A DNA stretch of 64,000 nt. Origin: Geothrix rubra. GTDB taxonomy: Bacteria; Acidobacteriota; Holophagae; Holophagales; Holophagaceae. The notes beneath the pieces were generated by a model that had not been told where the DNA came from, did not search any database, and was given only the letters and a program-made list of their open reading frames with translations. A program made the translations under genes and the position numbers. This document shows, piece after piece, positions 37,424-44,639 of the stretch; positions within the stretch are counted from its first letter, which is position 1; each line of letters opens with the position of its first letter. The stretch is taken from the NCBI RefSeq assembly GCF_030268065.1, contig NZ_BSDD01000005.1:2156-66155 (forward strand), given 5' to 3'.

Positions 37424-39610
37424 CTACGCGTTGCTGACCTTGACGAAGGTCTCGTGGAACGCGGCGTTCCCCGATACCTTGTCCCAGGCGGTTTCCAGGA
37501 TGACGGCGTCGCTGGCGCCGACGTTGTAGACCAGGCTCTGCATCTTGGACTTCTTGCCGAACCCGTGGAGCATGAACACGCAGTCGGGACGGATCTCCTC
37601 GGTGACCCGCGCCTTGATCCTGGCGGTGCCGACGCTGCTGGAGACGTTCACGAAGTCGCCGTGCTTGATGCCCAGGCGGGCGGCCGGAACGGGGTTGATC
37701 CAGAGGTCGTTCTCCGGCATGAACTCGTGCAGCCAGACGTTGTTGGACTGGTTGGCGTGCGTGAAGTAGCCCACCCGGCCGAGGATCAGTCGGAAGCGGT
37801 CCGCCGGGGGCTGGGCGATCTGCGTGTAGACCGGCAGGGGATCGTAGCCGTTCTCCTGCAGGCGCTCGGAGTAGATCTCGATCTTCCCGGACTTGGTCAC
37901 GAACCGGTGGTCGGGGGTCAGGGTCTTCCCGTAGTGTGCTTCGCCGGTGGCGGCCCAGACGCCGTGCTTCTTCATGTGCTCGGCGGCCATGGGGATCGGG
38001 AGGTCCTTGAACTCCGCCTCGACCCACTGGTCGATGGTGTAGTCGAAGTAGTCGGAGAGGCCCAGGCGCTTGGCGATGCCCTGGACGATCTCGAGGTTGG
38101 GTTTGGTGTCGTGGATGGGCTTGACCACCTGCTGCCGATAGACCACGGCGGGCCAGATGCCGGGCATCACCTCCACGGGGTCCGTCCGCTCGAGGTAGGC
38201 GCTCTCGGGGAGCACCACGTCGGCATACCAGGCCATGTCGCTCATCTGCAGGTCGATGACCCCAATGAAGTCCATCTGCTCGATCATCTTCATCGTCTTG
38301 CTCTGGTCAGGCAGGGCGTTCATCGGATCCTGCTTGTAGACCATCCACCCCTTCACGGGGTACGGCTTGCCGGAGAGGACGTTCTCGCGCAGCTTCAGGT
38401 AGGCGCCATCGCTCGCGGCGGCCAGGGGGAAGTTGGTCTTGACCTCGTCCACGCGGGAGGCCTTGGGGTCGTCCCAGGGCATGAAGAGGAACTCGCCCTT
38501 GGGCAGGGAGGCGTTGGGCACCATGCCGCCCATCTGGTCCCAGTTCCCGACGATGGTGTTGAGGATGGCCTGGGCCCGGCGCATCTGGAAGTCGTTCTGG
38601 TACCAGGAGGACCGGCGGCCCGAGTAGTAGAGGGCCCGGGTGCCGGCATCGGCGAACTCGCGGGCGATGCGGATGATGTCCTTGGCGGGGATCTCCGTTT
38701 CCTTCTCGGCCCATTCGGGCGTGTACTGCTTCACGTGCTCGGCGAGCTGGTCGAAGCCGAGGGTGTAGGTGTCCACGAAGTCCTTGTGGTAGCGCTTCTC
38801 GGCGATGATCACGTTCAGCATCGCGAGGATGAAGGCCAGGTCCGAGCCGGGCTTGATGGGGTACCACTCGTCGGCCTTCGCGGCGGTCACCGTGAAGCGG
38901 GGATCGAGGTAGACCAGCTTGGCCTTGCGCTCCATCACGCTGCCGATGAGGTCCATCGTGTCGGGCGTGATGATGCTCTCGAAGCGGTTGGCTCCGGACA
39001 TGATCACGTACTTGCTGTTGAGCATGTCGAAGCTGGGCACGGTGCCGAAGGTGGTGCCGTAGGCCAGGTTCACGGAGGCCAGGCAGAGGGTCGGGTGGCG
39101 CACGATGTTGGGAGACCCGAAGGCCTGCCCCAGGTTCATGAAGAACTTCTCCTGGAAGCCCTCCGTGGAGGCCCAGAGGGTCCCTTCGGGGCCGTACTTC
39201 TCCTTGATCTCGGCCAGCTTCTTGGCGGTGTAGTCGAAGGCCTCATCCCAGCTGACGGGCTTCCACTTGCCCTCACCGCGGGCGCCGACCCTGATCATGG
39301 GCTGCTTGATCCGGTCGGGATCATAGACCTGCATGACGGCCGCGTTCCCGCGGGCGCAGAGCATGTCGCGGGACTTGGGGTTCTCGGGATTCGGGTTGAG
39401 CTTGCGGATGAAACCCCCCTCGACCACGGCGATGGCCGAACACTTGTTCGGGCAGAGTTCGCAGGTCGTCGGGATCTCCTTGGTGTCGGCCGCCGTGCTG
39501 CGTCCCTTCTTGAAGTACTTGAAGCATCCCACCTGTGTGGCGGCGACGGCTCCGGCGGTGGCGCCTGCCGTCTTTAGGAACAGCCGGCGATCCATGCGAA
39601 TGGTTCCCAT
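37424..39610 (-). CDS. psrA: Molybdopterin oxidoreductase, polysulfide/thiosulfate reductase catalytic subunit type
   Basis: 728 residues with a Tat signal (MDRRLFLKTAGATAGAVAA). The N-terminal cluster is formed by C50, C53, C57 and C85 (TCELCPNKC ... MLCARG). The cysteine C176 in RHPTLCLASV is where PsrA and PhsA hold molybdenum. The MGD-binding segments IMSGANRFES, YLDPRFTVTAAKADEW and the C-terminal LHGFGKKSKMQ fit the family. Substrate cannot be told from sequence: polysulfide, thiosulfate or a related oxyanion. Encoded with Fe-S, membrane and chaperone genes, and behind a porin and a cytochrome c, it is the catalytic heart of a full respiratory module in the periplasm. Confidence 0.9.
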   Translation of the reverse strand: MGTIRMDRRLFLKTAGATAGAVAATQVGCFKYFKKGRSTAADTKEIPTTCELCPNKCSAIAVVEGGFIRKLNPNPENPKSRDMLCARGNAAVMQVYDPDRIKQPMIRVGARGEGKWKPVSWDEAFDYTAKKLAEIKEKYGPEGTLWASTEGFQEKFFMNLGQAFGSPNIVRHPTLCLASVNLAYGTTFGTVPSFDMLNSKYVIMSGANRFESIITPDTMDLIGSVMERKAKLVYLDPRFTVTAAKADEWYPIKPGSDLAFILAMLNVIIAEKRYHKDFVDTYTLGFDQLAEHVKQYTPEWAEKETEIPAKDIIRIAREFADAGTRALYYSGRRSSWYQNDFQMRRAQAILNTIVGNWDQMGGMVPNASLPKGEFLFMPWDDPKASRVDEVKTNFPLAAASDGAYLKLRENVLSGKPYPVKGWMVYKQDPMNALPDQSKTMKMIEQMDFIGVIDLQMSDMAWYADVVLPESAYLERTDPVEVMPGIWPAVVYRQQVVKPIHDTKPNLEIVQGIAKRLGLSDYFDYTIDQWVEAEFKDLPIPMAAEHMKKHGVWAATGEAHYGKTLTPDHRFVTKSGKIEIYSERLQENGYDPLPVYTQIAQPPADRFRLILGRVGYFTHANQSNNVWLHEFMPENDLWINPVPAARLGIKHGDFVNVSSSVGTARIKARVTEEIRPDCVFMLHGFGKKSKMQSLVYNVGASDAVILETAWDKVSGNAAFHETFVKVSNA

Positions 39611-39671
39611 CGTGGTCTCCGTGGTTGAGAGGATGGGGCCGGAGGGGAGTGCCTCCGGCCCCGGTCAGTGG

Positions 39672-41387
39672 CTAGAACTTCACTTCGATGGCGGCGTAGG
39701 TGTTCTTGACCGTCGCGGGGAAGCCGTACTGGAGCATGGGGTTCTTGCTCAGGTCGTACGAATCCTCCCAGCTCTGGCCGGGCATGGCGGCCGGGCCGAT
39801 CTGCCAGCCGCTGAAGGCGTGGGAGTACTTGTAGTCGATGTAGCCGAGGCGCAGTGCCGCGTTCTTGGCGAAGCGCCAGTGGATGTAGCCTTCCCACACG
39901 TCGCCGCGGGCGCCCAGCTTCTCGGTGTATTCGCCGGTGGCGGGGCTGTAGGTGAACCAGCGGGGCGACCCGTGGTTGAACTCCACGCCGATCCCGAGCT
40001 TCTCGATGGGATCCCAGCGCATGCCGGTGTAGTAGGCGGTGGCGGTGTGGCTGTTGATGGGGTCGCCCATCAGCCCGCCGAAGCCGGCGAGCTGAGTCGT
40101 GGTGGACGGGTCCGCTGGGTTCATGGTCCAGTAGGCGCCATACTGCGAGCTCCGGCCATTCGGATGGCTCTTGATGTAGCCGCCGCTGATGAAGTAGGTG
40201 AACTTCTCGCCGACCCGGTGCTTCCAGGTGGCCGTCCACTGGTCCATGTCACCCAGGTTGTTGGTGGCGGTGACGTACTCGACGCTGGGCATGCCGCCCA
40301 TGCCGGGCATGGCGGGCACGGGGAAGTTGGTGAGCGTGCCGAAGGGGATGTCCGTCATGTTGCCGAAGCGGTTGTAGCCCAGGTAGAAGTTCGCGCTCTG
40401 GACCACGTCCCCGATCTGGAAGAGCAGGGGCATGTCATACATGGCGCCCAGGACGGTGGTGTCCTTCAGGGGGCCGATGCTGTTGACCTGCATCGTGGCC
40501 TTCTGGGCGTTCGGCTGCGTGGGGGAGGCCCAATCCACGTTCGTGAAGTTGAAGCCCACGGGGGCCGCGTTGGTCTTCACCAGGCCGCCGCCACCGAAGC
40601 CGCTCTCGTAGCCCACGCCGTAGCAGATGCCCAGCAGGGTGCCTTCGGGAAGGCCGATCTTCTCGAGCTCGAACTTCCAGCCGATGCCGTCGATGGTGGC
40701 GTTGACGGCCAGGGCCTGCGGGGTGGCCTCGCGCTCGCCGCCGTCCCGGACCTCGAACGGAGGACCGTCCGTGGTGTTCTGGCGCCCGATGGACAGGATG
40801 CCCAGGGGGAAGTGGTAGACGAGGCTGGCGCGTTCCACGCGGAGCACGTCGGTGCTGGGGATCTTCCCGGAGTTGAAGGAATTGGCCACCGTGTTCGGGG
40901 AGCCGTTGAACACGGGCACATCGGAGCCGCCGTGGACCTTGTACATCACCAGGCGGCCCATGATCTTGGCGTGCTCGTTGATGGTGATGCCCATGGTCAG
41001 GCGCAGGCGGGTGGACCACTGGACGGAGTTGGTCCAATCCTGCGCGGGGACCTGCTGCGTCAGGGGGATGAACGGGTAGGGGTTCCCGGGAATGCCGGGG
41101 TTCTGGGCGAAGCCCATGAACTGCTGGTAGGGCTTGAAGTGCCACTGGGCGCTGTCGAAGCGGGTGCGGAGGTCGCCGCCCCACTGGATGTTGTCGGGGG
41201 CGATCTTGGTCTCGACCTTGGTCAGGCGCGCGTCGATCTCCTTGGCGGCATCGGCCTTCTCTTCGAGGGCCTGGATCTGCTGCTTGAGGCCCTCGATCTG
41301 CTTGTGCACGTCGTCGCTGGACTGGGCGCTCAGGGCCGCCGGCGCCAGCGCGGCGACCAGGGCGAGCATGATGCGGGAGGATTTCAT
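39672..41387 (-). CDS. Outer membrane porin-like protein (DUF3373 type)
   Basis: 571 residues from the ATG at 41387, which follows ggagac; the open frame beyond it is spurious. A signal peptide ends LSAQ, followed by a short coiled coil (DVHKQIEGLKQQIQALEEKA) and then a beta-barrel-like region with repeated aromatic girdles, for example WGGDLRTRFDSAQWHFKPYQ, GITINEHAKIMGRLVMYKVHG and SHAFSGWQIGPA, ending in valine-lysine-phenylalanine. The profile is that of DUF3373 porins, often encoded beside molybdoenzyme genes in sulfur- and metal-respiring bacteria. It could let the substrate into the periplasm or hold an electron-transfer cytochrome. First in line before psrA. Confidence 0.85.
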   Translation of the reverse strand: MKSSRIMLALVAALAPAALSAQSSDDVHKQIEGLKQQIQALEEKADAAKEIDARLTKVETKIAPDNIQWGGDLRTRFDSAQWHFKPYQQFMGFAQNPGIPGNPYPFIPLTQQVPAQDWTNSVQWSTRLRLTMGITINEHAKIMGRLVMYKVHGGSDVPVFNGSPNTVANSFNSGKIPSTDVLRVERASLVYHFPLGILSIGRQNTTDGPPFEVRDGGEREATPQALAVNATIDGIGWKFELEKIGLPEGTLLGICYGVGYESGFGGGGLVKTNAAPVGFNFTNVDWASPTQPNAQKATMQVNSIGPLKDTTVLGAMYDMPLLFQIGDVVQSANFYLGYNRFGNMTDIPFGTLTNFPVPAMPGMGGMPSVEYVTATNNLGDMDQWTATWKHRVGEKFTYFISGGYIKSHPNGRSSQYGAYWTMNPADPSTTTQLAGFGGLMGDPINSHTATAYYTGMRWDPIEKLGIGVEFNHGSPRWFTYSPATGEYTEKLGARGDVWEGYIHWRFAKNAALRLGYIDYKYSHAFSGWQIGPAAMPGQSWEDSYDLSKNPMLQYGFPATVKNTYAAIEVKF

Positions 41388-41449
41388 CGGTTCGTCTCCG
41401 TGGTTCGGGGATTCAGGGATAGGGGAGGGGGGTATTCGTCGAACGGTAC

Positions 41450-41773
41450 TCAGCCGCCGCAGGTCATGGGCTGCGGGGAATCGGAGGCGTGCTGGATGAG
41501 GAAGGTCATGACATCCTTCATCTGCTCGGGCTTGAGGTCGGTTCCGGTGCCAAGCTTCTCCTTGCCCTTGTTGTGCTTGTCGGCGGCGAAGTAGGCCTTC
41601 CACTGGGCCTGGGTCTTGGTCAGCGGGGTGACTTCCTTGCCGGGCTTGCCGGCGACGTGGCAGGTCTTGCAGGTCTTCTTGAAGAAGAACTTGCCCTTGA
41701 GCTCGCTGCCCTGGGCGGACAGCGGCGCGGCCAGCGCGGCCAGCGCGAGGAGTGACAACAGGGTGTTCCGCAT
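41450..41773 (-). CDS. Periplasmic monoheme c-type cytochrome
   Basis: 107 residues from the ATG at 41773 (aagga upstream). A signal peptide ends LSAQ. The heme-binding motif is CKTCH (C35, C38, H39), and methionines near 75-85 (EQMKDVMTFLIQ) could give the sixth ligand. The C-terminus ends MTCGG. It is a class I small cytochrome, encoded directly upstream of the porin and psrA genes, and may shuttle electrons to or from the reductase. Confidence 0.93.
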   Translation of the reverse strand: MRNTLLSLLALAALAAPLSAQGSELKGKFFFKKTCKTCHVAGKPGKEVTPLTKTQAQWKAYFAADKHNKGKEKLGTGTDLKPEQMKDVMTFLIQHASDSPQPMTCGG

Positions 41774-41890
41774 GGAGCACATCCTTTCTGGTGGGTTGAG
41801 GAAGTGGAGTGCGTCGGTGGCTTGGGGCCTGGGAGGACGGGGACTCCGGGTTGGGGAGGGAATGCGGGTTCGGGGTGGCCGGCGCGCCCG

Positions 41891-42352
41891 CTAGGGCGAG
41901 ACGCTGTCCGGGAGGAGGGAATCCATCAGCCGCCAGGTGCGGGAACTCCGCTCGAAGCGGGCGATGTCGGCGAGGGTGTTCTGCTTCAGGTGGGCGTGGA
42001 TGCGCTCCCGCTCCTCCTTCCAGAAGGCGTGGGTGGGGCAGCCCCGCTCGTCGGAGCAGGAGCTGAAGCCCAGGAGGCAGCCATTGCGCCAGGCCTCGCC
42101 GTCCACGGCATCGGCGATGACGTCGAGGCTGATCTCGCCGGCGGGCTGGGCGAGGATGACGCCGCCCTTGTTGCCGCGCTTGGCCTTGATGAGGCCCTTG
42201 TGCGCGAGGCTGTTCATGAGCTTCGAGAGGTAGGCGCGGGGGATGCCGGTGCGGGCGGCCACATCCTGCACCAGGGCCGGATCGCCGCCCGGGTCCTCGA
42301 GGCAGCTGAGGGCCAGGACCGCGTAGCCTGCTGTCTGGGAGAGGGGGAGCAT
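41891..42352 (-). CDS. Rrf2-family Fe-S regulator
   Basis: 153 residues from the ATG at 42352, giving the usual N-terminus LSQTAGYAVLALSCLED; 30 extra codons upstream cover the control region. The wing is KRGNKGGVILAQP. Cysteines C92, C99 and C105 (C-x6-C-x5-C) match the cluster site of NsrR/IscR-type proteins and of the Rrf2 protein at 14232-14711. The gene is first in the leftward run that goes on with the cytochrome and reductase genes, so it probably senses NO, oxygen or redox state and controls them. AT-rich palindromes lie just upstream. Confidence 0.92.
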   Translation of the reverse strand: MLPLSQTAGYAVLALSCLEDPGGDPALVQDVAARTGIPRAYLSKLMNSLAHKGLIKAKRGNKGGVILAQPAGEISLDVIADAVDGEAWRNGCLLGFSSCSDERGCPTHAFWKEERERIHAHLKQNTLADIARFERSSRTWRLMDSLLPDSVSP

Positions 42353-42439
42353 CTGAATCCGTCCGATTGCGGACCCTTGCGGGTTCGATATAGAGGATGA
42401 AGCGGTGAGCAACGAGGTCAAGTCGTTCGTGACCATCAT

Positions 42440-42490
42440 CACTATTAATTAAATAACTACTAAGTAATATTTATTAAATATTAATTAATG
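42440..42490. promoter_or_regulatory. AT-rich palindromic operator between Rrf2 and ferredoxin genes
   Basis: TAATATTTATTAAATATTA (42465-42483) is a perfect 19-base palindrome, and ATTAATTAAAT/ATTAATTAAT arms flank it, all in a short AT-rich patch within a GC-rich gap. It lies about 75-110 bases upstream of the Rrf2 start and of the divergent ferredoxin gene. It most likely binds the Rrf2 protein, which would control both directions. Confidence 0.65.
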
Positions 42491-42556
42491 CAGCACATGA
42501 AAACACACTCAAACTCAATTCATCCCCTGGTAAGCTGTTGCCTTCAGGAGCCCTCC

Positions 42557-42937
42557 ATGTCTGATCAAGGCTCGGTCCCCACCCCCGATCTGGACGCCTC
42601 CCTGGCGCCCGTCATGGCCCACCCGCTCCAGCGGCAGGTCTTCGTCTGCACGTCCAAGAGTTGCGCTGCCAATGGATCCGAGGCCGTCCTGGAGGCCTTC
42701 AAGGCCCAGTTGATCGAGGGCGGACTGCTCTACACCAAGCGCAATCCTGATGGCGAGGTCCAGTGTCTCCACTGCGGGTCGGTCGGCTTCTGCGCCATCG
42801 GGCCCGCCGTGCTGGTGTACCCGGATGGCATCTGGTACGCCCACGTCACGGTGGCGGATGTGCCGGAGATCATCGAGAGCCACCTCAAGGGCGGCGTCCC
42901 CGTGGCGCGGCTGGTGCGCAAGCGCCTCGGCGCCTGA
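42557..42937 (+). CDS. Thioredoxin-like [2Fe-2S] ferredoxin
   Basis: 126 residues from the ATG at 42557, with caggag eight bases upstream. It begins with a short unique part, then QVFVCTSKSCAANGSEAVLEA and VQCLHCGSVGFCAIGPAVLVY, the pattern of thioredoxin-fold ferredoxins; C31, C36, C73 and C79 are the likely cluster ligands, and C70 is extra. These proteins act as electron carriers or assembly factors for redox enzymes. It diverges from the Rrf2-led operon over an AT-rich operator, and is 13 bases from the convergent mobA. Confidence 0.9.
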   Translation: MSDQGSVPTPDLDASLAPVMAHPLQRQVFVCTSKSCAANGSEAVLEAFKAQLIEGGLLYTKRNPDGEVQCLHCGSVGFCAIGPAVLVYPDGIWYAHVTVADVPEIIESHLKGGVPVARLVRKRLGA

Positions 42938-42950
42938 GCCCACCCGGCGG

Positions 42951-43514
42951 CTAGGGTTCGCCTTCGAAGGCCCGCCGCTCCTCGGGCGTATCGAGGTCCT
43001 GCCATTCGGGGCCATCGGCCGGCAGCACCAGGCGGGGGGCCGCCTGGGCGAGCCCCGTGAGGGAACGCTCGCAGGATCCGGCGAGGAGCGGCCGGAGGCT
43101 CCCCCCGAGGAACCCGCCGAGGGGCTGCAGGCACCCTCCGTGCTCGGCCATCACCCAGCGGTCGGCGCCGGGATCCGCGGCCTCCGCGCGTCGGAGCCAG
43201 ACCGCCAGGCGGTCGGGGGTCCAGCGGACCTGGTCGCAGGCCACGATCCACCAGCGGACCGCTTCGGGGGCGGGGGCCGCGCACCAGGTCCGCAGCGCGA
43301 CGGCGGGGCCCTCCCGGGGATCGTCGAGGCGGGGAAGGTCGGGCCGGTCCGGCAGGGGTTCCCCCAGGACCACCACGGGGCCGCCGGGGCACACGGCCTC
43401 GAAGACCCGCACGAGGTGGCTGCCCCAGGTGCCGCCCTCCGGATGGGGCAGGCTGTGCTTGGGTGCGCCCATCCGGCGGCTCTGCCCCCCGGTCAGGAGC
43501 AGGAGGCCCGTCAA
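42951..43514 (-). CDS. mobA: Molybdenum cofactor guanylyltransferase-like protein
   Basis: 187 residues from a TTG at 43514 that overlaps the moaA stop (TTGA), with aggtgg just before it. The nucleotide-binding motif is LLLTGGQSRRMGAPKHSL, then a strand IVACDQVRWTPDRLAVWL with the metal-binding aspartate. MobA attaches GMP to molybdopterin for DMSO-reductase-family enzymes, as needed by the reductase encoded nearby. The later part is shorter and more drifted than in E. coli MobA, so a role in a related nucleotide transfer (MocA-like) cannot be ruled out. Confidence 0.85.
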   Translation of the reverse strand: MTGLLLLTGGQSRRMGAPKHSLPHPEGGTWGSHLVRVFEAVCPGGPVVVLGEPLPDRPDLPRLDDPREGPAVALRTWCAAPAPEAVRWWIVACDQVRWTPDRLAVWLRRAEAADPGADRWVMAEHGGCLQPLGGFLGGSLRPLLAGSCERSLTGLAQAAPRLVLPADGPEWQDLDTPEERRAFEGEP

Positions 43515-44512
43515 CCGCCCACCTGCCACATGCCCTTGTCGAGCTGCGGGAACTGGCCCTGGCGCATGGGATGGCAGTCCAGCTTCTCCACCAGGGCCTG
43601 GCGGATGAGGTGGGCCAGCTCCTCGTGGGAGGCGTGGTTGCGGAGGGGCTCCAGCAGGTCCACGGGCTGGTTGCCGAAGAGGCAGGCCTTCAGCTGGCCG
43701 CGGCTCGTGAGGCGCACGCGGTTGCAGCGGTCGCAGAAGTCCGCGCTCAGGGTGGAGATGACACCCACCTTCCCCGGGGCGCCGGGAATGCGGAAGATCC
43801 GGGCCGGTCCTTCCTCCAGGCCCACGGCGGGCTCCTCCTCCAGCTCGGTGCCGAGGCCCGCCTGGATGGTGCCGAGGATCTCGGCGGCGGGCATGAACTG
43901 CTCCCGGCCCCAGCCGTTCCCCTGGTAGGGCATGAATTCGATGAAGCGCACCTGCACGGCCTCGGTGAGGGCGAGGCGGGCGAGGGGCACGATCTGGTCC
44001 TCGTTCCAGCCCCGCAGCACCACCGCGTTCAGCTTGGTCTTCAGTCCGGCGTCCCGGGCGGCCTCCAGGCCGGCCAGCACTCGCGCCAGGCCGTCCTTGC
44101 GGGTGAGGCGCTCGAAGCTGGAGCGCTCGGCCGCATCGAGGCTCACGTTCACGCCGAGGAGCCCGGCCTCCCGGAGTCCGCGGGCCCGGCGGGCCAACTG
44201 CAGGCCATTGGTGGTGAGGTGGACGCGGCCTTCCACCTCGGGGCTGATGCCCGCGACGATGGTCTCGAGGTCCCGGCGCATGAGGGGCTCGCCGCCCGTG
44301 AGCCGGACCTTCCGGATGCCCAGGCTCGTGAACACCCGGACCAGCCGGACCACCTCGTCGCGGCTCATGGCCGGGGGCTCGGCGCGCTCCATCGCACCCG
44401 TGCGGGGTTTGCAGTAGACGCAGGCGAGGTTGCACTGCTCGGTGACGGAGACGCGCAGGTACGTGATGGCCCGGCCCAGGCCGTCCTTCAGTCCGTCCTT
44501 GAGCCGCAGCAT
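43511..44512 (-). CDS. moaA: GTP 3',8-cyclase (molybdopterin biosynthesis)
   Basis: 333 residues from the ATG at 44512, chosen because MoaA proteins start shortly before GRxITYLRxSVTE; a GTG at 44626 would add 38 unlikely residues. The radical-SAM cysteines are C27, C31 and C34 (CNLACVYC). The second cluster has FCDRCNRVRLTSRGQLKACL, with three cysteines, and the conserved C-terminal Gly-Gly is present (WQVGG). It converts GTP to the first cyclic intermediate of the molybdenum cofactor. mobA follows with TTGA overlap. Confidence 0.95.
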   Translation of the reverse strand: MLRLKDGLKDGLGRAITYLRVSVTEQCNLACVYCKPRTGAMERAEPPAMSRDEVVRLVRVFTSLGIRKVRLTGGEPLMRRDLETIVAGISPEVEGRVHLTTNGLQLARRARGLREAGLLGVNVSLDAAERSSFERLTRKDGLARVLAGLEAARDAGLKTKLNAVVLRGWNEDQIVPLARLALTEAVQVRFIEFMPYQGNGWGREQFMPAAEILGTIQAGLGTELEEEPAVGLEEGPARIFRIPGAPGKVGVISTLSADFCDRCNRVRLTSRGQLKACLFGNQPVDLLEPLRNHASHEELAHLIRQALVEKLDCHPMRQGQFPQLDKGMWQVGG

Positions 44513-44639
44513 CCGCGGCGGCTGGCTCTGGGACGGGATGGGGAAGGCGGATTCCACGGCGGCTCCGGATGGGAACCAGGATGCGCCCGTTCCGGAGGCG
44601 GGCCTCCCGATTATGGCTTTGGTCACACGGCGGGGCCGG

